Shown here piece after piece: positions 10,091 to 21,799 of a stretch of 64,000 nucleotides of DNA. Under the pieces are notes generated by a model, which did not search any database, was not told the origin of the DNA, and worked only from the letters and a program-made list of their open reading frames with translations. A program made the position numbers and the translations under genes. Every line of letters begins with the position of its first letter. Position 1 is the first letter of the stretch. The stretch is from Cordylochernes scorpioides. Taxonomy: Eukaryota > Arthropoda > Arachnida > Pseudoscorpiones > Chernetidae. Where the stretch lies: contig CP092882.1 in NCBI GenBank assembly GCA_030710605.1, forward strand, positions 23,442,610 through 23,506,609, in the 5' to 3' direction.

Positions 10091-11394
10091 CAGGGTGTAC
10101 CAGGTAAATTGGGACTAACTTTGACAGTCCATAAAACAAAACCTACTTGAGATTAAAAACCTGTTTTTTTTTTCATTACGTAGCCATATTCATGTAAAAT
10201 GCAACAGTACATGTGTGCGCAGTGTAGTGATGAAGAGTAACCGAGAATTTGAAAATCGAGCTGCCATCATCGTTGCTCTGCGCGCCGGAAGGAGCCCCAA
10301 AGAGATAGTGGATTTTCTTAAGTTGCCCAAAACCACTATTTATCGTGTCAAGAAGCAGTTTGATGAGGCCGACAGTAACAAAGAGGGGATAGCTACAAGG
10401 AAAAAGCACTCGCGTCGATCGGACAGGGTAAGAGGCGAAGAATTTGTCAAAAATGTCAAGGAGAAGATTGATGGAAACCCTGGGAAGAGCATGAGGGCCA
10501 TAGCCAAGGAAATGGACGTTGGCTCTATGACAATTGTCAGAACTATCCATGAGGACCTTGGTCTCAAGTCTTATGCCCTTCGGAAAGGTCAGTTGCTGAC
10601 TGAGAATATGAAGAATAACAGAAAAGGAAAAGCTGCTGCCCTCCTCAACAACCTGAAACACGACTCTTTTGGCATGCTAAGGTTCTTCTCTAACGAAAAT
10701 AACTTTGACGTGGACCAAAAGGTAAATCCCAGGAATGATCGCTGGATCTGTAAAGACCCCTCAGAGATACCTGTCGTGATGCACACGAAATTTCCTGCCT
10801 CCGTAATGGTCCTTGGCGTTATCAGCAGTGAAGGTGATGTCATGCCTCCCCATTTCTTTGAGAAGGGCCTTAGGATGAACGCTGACACCTACATCAATGT
10901 TCTGGAGACCGTTGTGAAGCCTTGGATGGACATGGTGGCCGCAGGAAGGAAGTATGTCTTCCAACAGGACTCAGCTCCAGCCCATAAGGCAAAAAAGACA
11001 CAATCGTGGCTGACACTTAACGTCCCTAGTCACTGGGGTCCTGATATTTGGCCCCCTAATTATCCAGATTGCAATCCCCTCGACTACTATGTATGGGGCG
11101 TTGTTGAGAGAGATGTCAACAAAGCTCCTCATACCACCATCCAGTCTGTCAAGAAAGCAGTTCACACGGTGATGACCCAAATGGACAAGGTCATCGTCGC
11201 CAAGGCCTGTGCTTCATTCCGCACTCGCCTCGAGACTGTTGTAGCTAATAATGGAAACTACATTGAATAAATAAAAACTATATCCTTTTATCTACTACTG
11301 TGTCAAATTTCATTCGGATATTTTAATTTTTACTTGCAAAAAATTTCAGTTAAAATACCATTGTTGAAATTCCCAAATTAACTGGTACACCCTG
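10091..11394 (+). mobile_element. maT-like (DD37D) Tc1/mariner transposon
   Basis: A 1.3-kb element with inverted ends of about 26 bp (left CAGGGTGTACCAGGTAAATT, right complement AATTAACTGGTACACCCTG) and TA target duplications at 10089-10090 and 11395-11396. It carries one uninterrupted transposase frame. Unit 2 has the empty site at about 18805-18815, so the insertion came after the duplication of the cuticle units. Confidence 0.9.
10230..11270 (+). CDS. DD37D transposase with altered first catalytic site
   Basis: A 346-residue transposase of the IS630/Tc1/mariner superfamily that would act on the inverted repeats around it. An N-terminal helix-turn-helix (about 15-45, PKEIVDFLKLPKTTIYRVKK) and a second HTH-like region (about 70-110) precede the DDE/D domain. 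The second and third catalytic acids are D247 (QQDSAPAH) and D285 (NPLDYYVWG), separated by 37 residues. The first acid, normally the D of an FSDEK-type motif, is asparagine here: FFSNENNF, N155. The frame is otherwise intact and full length, so the protein could still bind its ends but is probably unable to cut. I start at the ATG at 10230; the upstream in-frame codons use GTG. The closest name is maT-like mariner, from spacing and remembered family sequence. Confidence 0.88.
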   Translation: MKSNREFENRAAIIVALRAGRSPKEIVDFLKLPKTTIYRVKKQFDEADSNKEGIATRKKHSRRSDRVRGEEFVKNVKEKIDGNPGKSMRAIAKEMDVGSMTIVRTIHEDLGLKSYALRKGQLLTENMKNNRKGKAAALLNNLKHDSFGMLRFFSNENNFDVDQKVNPRNDRWICKDPSEIPVVMHTKFPASVMVLGVISSEGDVMPPHFFEKGLRMNADTYINVLETVVKPWMDMVAAGRKYVFQQDSAPAHKAKKTQSWLTLNVPSHWGPDIWPPNYPDCNPLDYYVWGVVERDVNKAPHTTIQSVKKAVHTVMTQMDKVIVAKACASFRTRLETVVANNGNYIE

Positions 11395-11865
11395 TATATA
11401 TTATTTATAATATTATCTATACAGACACATTATACTACAATGATTTAACTTATTAAAACAGAGGTCTTGTAATTCATCAGTGGTTTAATCTTCCACCGGT
11501 TTCGATAAATTTATCTCCACACTGCCGAGAAAGTTTCACCACTCTCTCTCTCTCTGTTGAGATAAATCCTCTCTCAATAATAATTTCTATAAATTCTGTC
11601 TAGAGATAATATATAATAATATATATATTAAGAGAAACATATTGTCAAAATATTAATGATAATAAATAAAATAAATAGAAGCATTAAAGCACTAATGGTT
11701 CTTTTAAAAATGTGAAACAAGCTTTTACTTAAATAAAACCATTCATGTTTTGATTCTTCCATTTCTTATATAGAAATGGCACGCTATCGCCTTAAGACTA
11801 ATTATGTCTAACTAGCCTTTTACTTATTGTTTGCGGAAGAGCATTGCTCAATATAAATATATATA

Positions 11866-12684
11866 TGTGATATCTTGGGACCTCTGGGACCAGTGTTACC
11901 TGATGCTAGACGAACCTCGATGTCAACTCTACCGTGCAGTCGTGGTGGAAGGCGACACAGCTGGGCCAAAGGTGAAATAAACAAACAGAGATTCCACTAA
12001 GAAGCGTCTGACGTCAAGAAGGAATGGGATGAGGAGAGAGAGAGATCTTTAGAGCAAGTGTTACCTTGTTGAGAGCCAAGCGTAGACTAACTATTCTTTC
12101 TTCTCGATTTAACACCACGACCTTGCTTCTTTCTAATTGGCTGACCTATTTAGGTGATTCTTTCCTAATTGGTAGGAATATGTCACATGGCCGTTGGCTA
12201 TTGGTTGACCTACTTAGGTATGGTCTTCTCTAATTGGCCTTGCGGCTTTCTTTGATGGAAGATACGTCCGGCCTTGTTCCGGAAATATTGGGCGTCTCTC
12301 TACTTTTATAACTTTTGCGGTCACCAGATACGTCCGGTCCTGTCAGGAAATATTGGCTTAAACTTAGCTCGCAGGGTTTCCGGGGTCAGAAGGTTAACTG
12401 TGACCTTATTAATAGTCGGGCTCTCTTCTAGGCCTACTTCTTAGGTTTGACTTCTACTCTCACCTAAGCCTGATTAGTTTTAACCTTAATCTTCTCCTGT
12501 TAGTCTCCATTCCTTCTATCTGTACAGTTGTTATATTTTATTAGATTCTTACGCGGTACAGATTGATGTTAGTTGAGGCTTTCTATGTGCAGTACATAAG
12601 AAGTTATATACAGTCATGGGGTGGAACATGTGGTAGTAGATATCTAGACTATTTACAACAATTCCATGGTCTTAAATCATCACA
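11866..12684 (+). mobile_element. Solo LTR, 819 bp (fossil)
   Basis: It begins TGTGATATCTTGG and ends ATCATCACA, has TATA as a 4-bp target duplication (11862-11865 and 12685-12688), and is absent from unit 2, where the pre-insertion sequence is intact near 19490-19505. It contains no coding sequence, as expected for an LTR left after recombination. The family is not identifiable. It is younger than the unit duplication. Confidence 0.8.
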
Positions 12685-12756
12685 TATATGTGGCAATATA
12701 ATAAGGTGGTAAGAGAAATAATCACACCACAATTTGGAAGAGAAACCCAGGCAACC

Positions 12757-12788
<32 letters not shown>

Positions 12789-14200
12789 AGACGGGACCCG
12801 CGAAATCCGGGCGGCCGTTCGTGTCGCACACAATCCGCAATTGTCCTCAAAAGTCCCAAGGTTTAACTGACGGACCCCAGTTGTCGCCCCCTGGAATGTC
12901 GCTGATGTCTAAATTGACCCGTTCTTACCCTCCCGTCTCTCTATGGGTTGACTTTAGGCTTGCTTTATTATTTCTGGAAGGGTATATATTATGACATATA
13001 TATATAATCCAACTGTCCTAAAAGCTTATTTTCATAGTTTGCTTGAAAACCATTTCTAAGATTCCACCCTTCATTACAATATAAGCAGAATCGTCCAATA
13101 TACAATAGTATTAGATCTTTAAGAAGCGATCTGCTAGATTAAATCGGCAAAACCGTTTGTAGGGTTCAACACTGATAAGCCAAGCCCTCCAAATATATTT
13201 TTTTCATCGCAGTAAGGACAGTAGAAGTTTGTTCTACGTTTTTAAAAAGAACCATTCATGCTTTAATTCCTCCATTTTTTATATATAGATAGTAAGTTAT
13301 CGCCTTATTTTTAATTATAAATCTTCCGATGAAGTAAATTGAATTTAAAATTACTGATTTGCTGATGTTAATGTGAAATAATATTAGCGGAAAAGCATTG
13401 TTCGATGTATTTACCTGCATTTATATTTATGAACCTCTGCATACCTATAAGCTTAGGTCAATAGGTTACTTAAATACCCCTAAGTTGTGCTTTCTTTAGT
13501 AAATACAGGATTTATAAGATGAACAATCATGTATAAAAGTAGAGAGTTCTAGAGATCAATTTGGCGAAACCGCGAAGAAGGCTCACCAATGATGAGCGAG
13601 GCCCTTTCTTGCAGTAATTAAAGTGAGTTCATTTTTAATAATATTGTAACAATGTATTTATTATTTTATTAGCAGAGTATCATTTTTTATATTTATATTT
13701 CGCTAAACTCTGTACACTTCCCTCTTTGCTTATCTTTTGTTTACCATTCATAGTTTGTTCTTGCTTGAAATAAATGGCTGTCTCATCTCGAATTTGGTCT
13801 CCCCTAATATTCCACGTGGCAATATAAATCATTGTCACATAGAAAAATTAGGAAGGTTAAACAAGAGGATGATAAGACAATTTTCTTTGCTCGAAACCAC
13901 ATTACCAACTATTTTACATAAAGAATAGAGAAGAAATGATATTGGAGGTTTATTGGTAGCAAAATATGTAAAATAATAATCTATTGATTAATTTCAAATA
14001 TTATTCCATAATATATAAAGGACAATAGTTAAGGTGTAACCTCTGGGATAATGCTATCCTTTGAAAGACATTAGAGAGAGAAAGATATCCTGTTATGTGA
14101 TTAAAGGTTTTTATTCAAACGATATATTTCAATATGTGAAAAATAGTACAAAAGTCACAAATTGTACTGGTATCAGGTAAACAAATTATTTAAAAAGGCC
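12685..14200. repeat. Mixed dispersed repeats of unit 1
   Basis: It matches 19495-20980 of unit 2. It holds a GA-dinucleotide run (12759-12790), a GC-richer stretch near 12790-12960 of unknown origin, an inverted-repeat family fragment at about 13090-13230 (AAGGACAGTAGAAGTTTGTT) and the short LTR at 13645. Nothing codes. Confidence 0.5.
13645..13821 (+). mobile_element. Short solo LTR (fossil)
   Basis: TGTAAC...GTGGCA ends, with ATAT target duplication at 13641-13644 and 13822-13825. It is at the same place as the copy in unit 2 (20446-20622), so it predates the unit duplication. Confidence 0.6.
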
Positions 14201-14204
14201 TCTA

Positions 14205-14430
14205 CTAATCGTGCCACTAAAAGTTACTGATGGCTTGCGCCATCTGTCGGAAAAAATATCAAATATCGTTAATATTTTGTACGTGGTTAGCTTTTCTATT
14301 TTAATCAAAAAAGGATATTCGGCCTATTCTGGAATAATAGAAAATTCAACGATTAGTTGATATTTATTCCGACAGATGGCGCAAGCCATCAGAAACCTTT
14401 GGTTGCACGATTAAGGAATGCCCTTTTCTT
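14205..14430. mobile_element. Paired Penelope/retrozyme-type ends (inverted)
   Basis: Two inverted copies of the terminal module GACAGATGGCGCAAGCCATC, with GATATTTATTCCGACAG inside and a TTGCACGATTAAGGAATGCCC tail. The same module closes the hammerhead elements at 42400-42715 and 54060-54365. The ribozyme portion is missing here. Confidence 0.55.
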
Positions 14431-15013
14431 GATATTTTGATTAATTGATCTTCCTCATCTCTCAGCTGATGATTGTTAGAACTAATCAAGTCTTCAATCG
14501 AATGGCTACAGAACGCCAGCTGATAAAGTTTATAAAAAAACGAAAACTGACGTTTCCTGGACAGGCAGTTCCAAGTTGATCGCTTCCGACATCACTATAG
14601 TCGGTTTTGTCGGTTTACGGGAATGAGGGTAAGGCATCGTAACGGTCAGCGAGCACTTAGATTCCGCTCTCTCAGTCATCTGTTGATGGTCATTTTGGAT
14701 ACTTGTGTACCGGTCACACGTTGGATGGTAGATAACGTCGAATCTGGTGCTGCGACAGCCGTTCTGACAATCTCTCTGTCCTCCTATTCTGTTATTTCTC
14801 TTGGTCGACCGCTGCCGTCCTGACGTTACATTCTTCCGTTGTCGACCAAATCTTGCCAACATTGTCTAATAGCCGCATCACTTCGACACAGATGTCGTGC
14901 GATTAGTCGATTTGACCAATCAGCTTCTGGTAAACTCTGACATATGTTCGTAATGAGCACGAATCTTTTGGCGAGGCACAAGGACACAGTGAAGAAATAA
15001 GCTTAATAAAAAA

Positions 15014-15129
15014 ATTACATATTACATATCCCCCACCCCACACCGCTAAATATACCAGAGGGCGGGGTGCCCCACCCAGGGGGCTTTATAAACCCGGTGG
15101 TCGGAGGATTGGGCATCACATCAGCAGCC
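15014..15129 (+). promoter_or_regulatory. Core promoter of cuticle gene 2
   Basis: TATA box TTTATAAA at 15085-15092 after CCCACCCAGGGGGC, initiator-like CATCACATCAG at about 15114-15124, ATG at 15130. Sequence further upstream (14440-15000) is shared with copy 3 but not with copy 1. Confidence 0.7.
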
Positions 15130-15672
15130 ATGTCTCCCCTCTCCACCACCGCCTTCTGTCTGCTCCTGGCCGCCCAAGCCCTGGCCAGCTACAGCTCCTA
15201 CCCTCCCCGGCCCTACAAGTTCGGCTACGAGGTAGATGACGGCTACTACAACCGTCATCACCACAAGGAGGAGGCCGATAGCTACGGAGCCAAGACCGGG
15301 AGCTACGGCTACACCGATGCCCATGGTATCTACCGCCACGTGTCTTACATCGCTGATGGACAAGGATACCGGGCCTACGTGTCAACCAACGAGCCTGGAA
15401 CTGCTCCACAGGATCCTGCTGATGTCAAGATGTACGCCAAGCCTGTAGCTATTTACCATAAGCCCGCATACTACAAGCCTCAACCCGCTTACTACAAGCC
15501 TCAACCGGCCTACTACAAGCCCGAACCCGCATACTACAAGCCTCAACCAGCCAATTACAAGCCTGAACCTGCCTACTACAAGCCTCAACCTGCCTATTAC
15601 AAGCCTGAACCCGCTTACTCCAAGCCTGAACCAAAATACAACAAACCAGAAATCACCTACAACAAATATTGA
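15130..15672 (+). CDS. RR-type chitin-binding cuticle protein, copy 2
   Basis: 180 residues, paralogue of copy 1 with the same signal peptide and RR domain. The conserved glutamate of the YxAxExGY signature is glycine here (YIADGQGY), as in copy 3. The tail has eight 7-residue repeats including one variant PANYKPE, so it is one repeat longer than copy 1 and two longer than copy 3; gain and loss of 21-bp units explains the length differences. Expected role: secreted matrix protein of the cuticle, bound to chitin, with the Tyr/Lys/Pro tail available for cross-linking (inference). Intronless, TATA-driven, poly(A) signals about 135 bp after the stop. Confidence 0.9.
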   Translation: MSPLSTTAFCLLLAAQALASYSSYPPRPYKFGYEVDDGYYNRHHHKEEADSYGAKTGSYGYTDAHGIYRHVSYIADGQGYRAYVSTNEPGTAPQDPADVKMYAKPVAIYHKPAYYKPQPAYYKPQPAYYKPEPAYYKPQPANYKPEPAYYKPQPAYYKPEPAYSKPEPKYNKPEITYNKY

Positions 15673-15803
15673 ATTTGGTCTTAAGCCAAATATAAGTAGG
15701 AATTGTACAAAATTATTAATATAACTGTTGTACATAAATATATATTCTTTGAAAAGAGTATTGTCAGTACACTATGTTTGCTGCCTTTATATCTCATTGT
15801 AAA

Positions 15804-15822
15804 AGAAATAAAAAAATAAAGA
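15804..15822 (+). terminator. Poly(A) signals of cuticle gene 2
   Basis: Two AATAAA words lie in AAGAAATAAAAAAATAAAG, at the position equivalent to copies 1 and 3. Confidence 0.6.
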
Positions 15823-15984
15823 TTTATTTTTAAAGTTAGTATATATTTATAAACTCACATACACAAATTTGAGTACTTTGGTGGGTGCGTAGTTTTACAA
15901 GGTGTTACATCTTAAGAACCAACCATGACTTACTGGCAACGTCTGAATGCCATCCAGGTGGGTGAATAGCTCAATTTGGAGTGT

Positions 15985-17490
15985 AAGAGTGAACCTATAC
16001 AATTCCATTCTCATCCTACTTCAATGCCTTCCTTTACTGAGGGTGGATCACATGGTATCTCCATATCTCCCTCCTTCAGTGCCTTCCTCAACTGATAGTG
16101 GGCCACGTGGTCTCTCCATATATCTCTTCTCCATTGCCTACCTCTACTGAGGGTGGGTCACATGGTCTCTTTATATCTCCTTCCTTCAGTGCCTTCCTCT
16201 ACTGAGGGTGGGCCACATCGTCTCTTCATATCTCCCTCCTTCAGTGCCTTCTTCTACTGAGGGTGGACCACATGGTCTCTCCATATCTCTCTTCTCCATT
16301 GCCTTCCTCTACTGAGGGTGGACCACATGGTCTCTCCATATCTCTTTTCTCCATTGCCTACCTCTACTAAGGGTGGACCACATGGTCTCTCCATATCTCT
16401 CTTCTCCATTGCCTTCCTCTACTGAGGGTGGACCACATGGTCTCTCCATATCTCTTTTCTCCATTGCCTACCTCTACTGAGGGTGGACCACATGGTCTCT
16501 CCATATCTCTCTTCTCCATTGCCTTCCTCTACTGAGGGTGGACCACATGGTCTCTCCATATCTCCCTCCTTCAGAGCATTTCTCTACTGAGGGTGGGCCA
16601 CATGGTCTCTCCATACTTCCTCCTTCAGAGCCTTCCTCTGCTGAGGGTGGGCCACATGGTCTCTCCATATCTCTCTTCTCCATTGCCTACCTCTACTGAG
16701 GGTGGACCACATGGTCTCTCCATACTTCCTCCTTCAGTGCCTTCCTCTACTGAGGGTGGGCCACACGGTCTCTCCATTATCCCTCCTTCAGTGCCTTCCT
16801 CTACTGAGGGTGGGCCACATGGTCTCTCCATATCTTCCTCCTTCAATGCCTACCTCTACTGTGGGTGGGCCACTTGGTCTCTCCATATCTCTCTTCTCCA
16901 TTGCCTACCTCTACTGAGGGTGGGCCACATGGTCTCTCCATATCTCCCTCCTTCAATACCTACCTCTACTGAGGGTGGGCCATATGGTCTCTCCATATCT
17001 CCCTCCTTCAGTGCCTTCCTCCACTGAGGGTGGGCCACATGGTCTCTCCATATCTCTTCCCTTCATGCCTTCCTCTACTGATGGTGGACCACATGGTCTC
17101 TCCATATCACTCTTCTCCATTGCCTACCTCCACTGAGGGTGGACCACATGGTCTCTCCATATCTCCCTCCTTCAGAGCCTTTCTCTACTGAGGGTGGGCC
17201 GCATCTTCTCTCCATACTTCCTCCTTCAGTGCCTTCCTCTACTGAGGGTGGTCCACACAGTCTCTCCATATCTCCCTCCTTCAGAGCCTTCCTCTGCTGA
17301 GGGTGGGCCACATGGTCTCTCCATATCTCTCTTCTCCATTGCCTACCTCTCCTGAGGGTGGCCCACATGGTCTCTCCATATCTCCCTCCTTCAATGCCTA
17401 CCTCTACTGAGGATGGGCCACATGTTCTCTCCATTTCTCCCTCCTACAATGCCTTGCTCTACTGAGGGTGGGTCACATGGTCTCTCCATA
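15985..17490. repeat. 55-bp minisatellite, about 26 copies
   Basis: The same 55-bp unit as at 5930-6465, here much expanded. Two sub-types alternate (CTCCCTCCTTCAGTGCC and CTCTTCTCCATTGCC), giving a higher-order pattern that points to block duplication. Long open frames on both strands across it are artefacts of the repeat. Confidence 0.92.
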
Positions 17491-17829
17491 ATATACCAAA
17501 TGGTTTCTTATTGTCTAAATATAGTCTTGGAAAAGATTATATGTGTTAACTTAAATATATATATATATTCAGCTACTTACAAGCAAGAATTTCCAGTGGT
17601 TTATTCAGTAGTTCTGATGGAGAAGAGTAACAAACTTCAATTTATCTCGACAAGAACGGATTCAGTAGGAAGTGGATGTTTACTCTGAAAATTTTGTTTT
17701 AACAAAGGTACGTTAGACAAACTCTCACTCGGGTAAAAACCGGACTAAGCCAGATACATTTGCGTTTGTTATAATTATAAATTCAATTGTCATCTATCGA
17801 TTAAAAAATATTTATTATTCTGACAATAT

Positions 17830-18006
17830 TGTAGAAAAATATTTATTATTTCATTAACAGATCATTAATTTCAATTTTTATATATTTTATTACTCTCTGT
17901 GTAAACATCCCTCATGGCTTCTCTTGTATTTTCTCTAGTTTTTTTTTGCCTTAAATAAATTGCTGTGTCATTCTGAAGTTTGCCTTACCTAATTATCTAC
18001 ATTACA
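17830..18006 (+). mobile_element. Short solo LTR (fossil)
   Basis: TGTAGA...TTACA, preceded by ATAT and followed by ATAC. It is the uninterrupted counterpart of 6771-7292 in unit 1. Confidence 0.6.
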
Positions 18007-18847
18007 ATACGTTTCTAATGATGTACACTATTTAATATTATCGCTACAGATCTTTATTTTATGATAAAAATTGTTGAAAGAGAGGGCTTATCTAATCAGT
18101 GGTAAACTGGTCAGAAGATCCTTATAGGGCGGGAAGAGATAATTTTTGAAATACTGAACATTGATTCATTCCTATCCCCGTGGTCCTATATCGCCATGTG
18201 AGGGAGGTACTCTCCGAGACACTCTCGACAGAAAACAAGATAATTCTGCGAGATTTCCTCAACATGGCAATTGAACATCTTGTGAACAAAGACCCATTAT
18301 AACCAAGGGCCTATCCGAATTCAGGGTGTTTGTAGCCCTAGATTTAAACCAATGAAGCCTGTATAAATTTCATTATGTATATTCATCCTTATTATTATTT
18401 TCATATTTACTTATTGTTATTACTTTTTATTTATTTTAGTTTTCATTTTTCACTATAATAATTTATGAAAGATTTAATAAGAGTAGATTCAATCAATCTC
18501 AAAGTTAAACTCTCTTAGCGGTTTAGCCAAATTAATCTGTAGACAACTCTACTATTGTATTGGATTAGTTTTCTTATAAATCCTGGATTTAATAAAAAAA
18601 TATAAATAAAGTGGGTTTAAAGAACTTATAGACATATTCTTATAGATATATAGATATGCATACATATAATTACAAAAAAATGCATCGAACAATGCTCTCC
18701 TCAAATAATATTTCATATTAAAATTATCATTGACAATTTATAATTATAAGTTAAATTACCATCTATTAATTAAAATTTTGATAATTATATTATGGTAATA
18801 TATTTTTATGATATACATTATTGAATATTATCTCTACAGAGACTTTA
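18007..18847. other. Non-coding part of unit 2
   Basis: It is parallel to 7293-7449 plus 9208-10088 of unit 1 and shows the empty sites of the LINE (near 18155) and of the maT-like transposon (near 18810). Confidence 0.55.
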
Positions 18848-18849
18848 TA

Positions 18850-19101
18850 CACCCATACCTCGCTTGGCGTCGGGGTTACGTTCCAAAAAACACGACGCAA
18901 AGTGAAAATATGTGAAGGCCCCATCAAAAACCAAGGTGTTGCCATATTTTAGGAAAAATTATTCAAAAAAAAAAAAAAGAAATTAAAGACTCGAATCCAA
19001 AACAACGCAACTTCGGAAATCTAACGACGCACAGCGAAAATCAGTAAAAATTAAGCAGCAACGCAACTTCGAAAAAAACGCAAAGCGAGGTATTGGTATA
19101 C
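18850..19101. mobile_element. Tc1/mariner (pogo-like) MITE
   Basis: Imperfect inverted ends (ACACCCATACCTCGCTTGGCG and its near-complement CGCAAAGCGAGGTATTGGTA) are flanked by TA. Unit 1 lacks it at the matching place (near 11430-11440). The GTTACGTTCCAAAAA word near the left end is like pogo/Tigger MITEs, from memory. Confidence 0.6.
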
Positions 19102-19103
19102 TA

Positions 19104-20445
19104 CAATTATTTAACTTATTGAAACAGAGGTCTTGTAATTCATCAGTGGTGAACACTCTCAGCGGTTTCAATAAATTAATCTCCACACTGCCTAGGAGCC
19201 ACTGTTGAGGTAAATCCTCTTTTTCAATAATAATTTCTATAAAGTCTGTATGATATAATATATATTAAGAGAGAAATATTTCTAAAAGGTTAATGATAAT
19301 AGATATAATAAATATAAGCATTAAAGCACTGATGGTTCTTTTTAAATATAAAACAAGCTTCTACTTAAAAAGAACCATTCATGTTTTTATGCTACCATTC
19401 CTTATATAGAAATGGCATGTTATCGCCTTAAGACTAATTATGTCTAACTAGCCTTTTACTTATTGTTTACGGAAGAGCATTGCTCGATATAAATATATAT
19501 ATGTGGCAATATAATAAGGTGGTAAGAGAAATAATCACACCACAATTTGGAAGAGAAACCCAGGCAACCAGAGAGAGAGAGAGAGAGACGGGACACGCGA
19601 AATCCGGGCGGCCGTTCGTGTCGCACACAATCCGCAATTGTCCTCAAAAGTCCCAAGGTTTAACTGACGGACCTCAGTTGTCGCCCCCTGGAATGTCGCT
19701 GATGTCTAAATTGACCGGTTCTTACCCTCCCGTCTCTCTCTGGGTTGACTTTAGGCTTGCTTTATTATTTCTGGAAGGGTTTATATTATGACATATATAT
19801 AATTCAGCTGTCCTAAAAGCTTATTTTCATAGTTTCCTTGAAAACCATTTCTAAGATACCATCCTTCATTACAATATAAGCAGAATTGTCCAATATACAA
19901 TGGTATTCGATCTTTAAGAAGCGATCTGCTAGATTAAATCGGCGAAACCGTTTGGAGGGTTCAACACTGATAAGCCAAGCCCTCCCAATATATTTTATCA
20001 TCGCAGTAAGGACAGTAGAAGTTTGTTTTATATTTAAAAAGAACCATTCGTGCTTTAATTCCTCCATTTTTTAGATATAGATGGCACTTTATCGCCTTAT
20101 TATTGATAATAAATTTACCGATGAAGTTAATTGAATTTAAAATTACTGATTTGCGCTAATTAAAGCTTTAATATGAAATAATATTAGCGGAAGAGCATTG
20201 CTCGATGCATTTACCTGCATTTATATTTATGAAGCTCTGTATACCTATAGGCTTAGGTCAATAAGTTACTTAAATATCCCTAAGCCCCCTCCTTCTTTAG
20301 TAAATACCGTATTTATAAGATTAACAATCATGTATAAAAGTAGAGAGTTCTAGAGATCAATTTGGCGAATCCGCGTAGAAGGTTCACCAATGATGAGCGA
20401 AGCCCTCTTTTGCAGTAAGTAACGTGAGTTCATTTTAAATAATAT
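19104..20445. repeat. Mixed dispersed repeats of unit 2
   Basis: Parallel to 11440-11865 and 12685-13644 of unit 1. It includes an inverted-repeat family fragment (about 19880-20030, with CGGCGAAACC and CTGATAAGCC). The GA run is shorter than in unit 1. Nothing codes. Confidence 0.5.
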
Positions 20446-20622
20446 TGTAAAAAAGTATTTAATATTTTATTAGCAGAGTATCATTTATTATATTTATATT
20501 TTGCTATACTCTGTACACTTCCCTCTTTGCTTATCTTTTGTTTATCACTCATAGTTTGCTCTTGCTTGAAATAAATGGCTGTCTCATCCCGAAGTTGGTC
20601 TCCCCTAATTTTCCACGTGGCA
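20446..20622 (+). mobile_element. Short solo LTR (fossil)
   Basis: TGTAAA...GTGGCA, ATAT on both sides; orthologous position to 13645-13821 in unit 1. Confidence 0.6.
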
Positions 20623-20984
20623 ATATATATCATTGGGGCAATATTGTCACATAGAAAAATTAGGAAGGTTAAACATAAGGATGATAAGACAATTTTCTTA
20701 GCTTAAAACAACATTACCAACTCTTTTACATGAAAGAATAGAGAAGCATTGATATTGGAGGTTTATTGATCGCAAAATACGTAAAATAATAATCTATTGA
20801 TCAATTTCAAATATTATTCCATAATAATTAAAGGACAATAGTTAAGGTGCTAAACCTCTGGGATAATGCGATCCTTTGAAAGACATTAGAGAGATAGAGA
20901 AAGATATCCTGTTATGTGATTAAAGGTTTTTATTCAAACGATATTTCACTATGTGAAAAGTCACAAATTGTACTGGTATCAGGT

Positions 20985-21235
20985 GAACAAATTATATAAA
21001 AAGGCCTCTACTAATCATGCCACTAAATGTTGCTGATGGCTTGCGCCATCTGTCGGAAAAAATATCAAATATCGTTAATATTTTGTTCTTGGTTAGCTTT
21101 TCTATTTTAATTAAGAAAGGGTATTCGGTGTATTCTGGAATAATAGAAAATTCAACGATTAGTTGATATTTATTCCGACAGATGGCGCAAGCCATCAGAA
21201 ACCTTTGGTTGCACTATTAAGGAATGCCCTTTTCT
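20985..21235. mobile_element. Paired Penelope/retrozyme-type ends (inverted)
   Basis: Counterpart of 14205-14430, with the same two inverted copies of GACAGATGGCGCAAGCCATC. Confidence 0.55.
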
Positions 21236-21799
21236 TGATATTTTAATATATTGCTCTTCTTCATCTCTCAGCTGATGATTGTTAGAACTAATCAAGTCTT
21301 CAAAAGAATGGGTACAGAACGCCAGCTGATAAAGTTAATAAAACAACGAAAACTAAAGTTTCTTGGACAGAAAGTTCCTAGTTGATCGCTACCGACATCA
21401 CTATAGTCGGATTTGTCGGTTTACGGGTGTGAGGGTAAGGCATTGTAACGGTCAGCTAGCTCTTAGATTCCGCTCTCTCAGTCATCTGTTGATGGTCATT
21501 TTGGATACTTGTGTACCGGTCACAGGTTGGGTGGTAGATAACGTCGAATTCGGTGCTGCGACAGCCATTCTGACAATCTCTCTGTCCTCCCACTCTGTTC
21601 TGTCCCTTAGTCATCTAATCATCTAATCTCATCTAATCTTGCTAACATCATCTAATAGCTGCATCTCTTGGACACAGATTTCGGGCGATTAGTCGATTTG
21701 ACTAACCAGCTTCTTGCAAACTCTGACATATGTTCGTAATAAGCACGAATCTTTTGGCGAGGCACATGGATACAGTGAAGAAATAAGCTTAATAAAAAA
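21236..21799. other. Upstream region shared by cuticle genes 2 and 3
   Basis: Parallel to 14430-15013. It contains no supported gene; conservation reflects duplication and may include regulatory sequence of the cuticle genes. Confidence 0.4.

Larger units (their letters stand above)
4938..15013 (+). repeat. Cuticle-protein tandem unit 1
   Basis: This is the first of three tandem units, each opening with ATTACATAT...CCCCCACC and the cuticle-protein promoter. After the gene and minisatellite, the downstream sequence can be followed in parallel with unit 2 (for example 6460-6700 against 17490-17740, 9210-10088 against 18160-18820, 12685-15013 against 19495-21790). It is longer than unit 2 mainly because of later insertions of mobile elements. 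Confidence 0.85.
15014..21790 (+). repeat. Cuticle-protein tandem unit 2
   Basis: Second unit, 6.8 kb, with gene, long minisatellite and the same downstream order as unit 1. It lacks the LINE, the maT-like element, the solo LTR and the foldback element of unit 1, but has its own MITE at 18850-19101. Confidence 0.85.

Noticed and set aside
10176-10964. Minus-strand open frames opposite the maT-like transposase
   Set aside because: Shadows of the transposase frame, without family resemblance.
12688-12994. Open frames with runs of Arg-Glu
   Set aside because: They come from the GA dinucleotide run and are present in decayed form in unit 2.
16474-17434. Long open frames on both strands across 15985-17490
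   Set aside because: They lie in the 55-bp minisatellite, whose period is not divisible by three. The frames are repeats of repeat sequence, with no signal of a protein.
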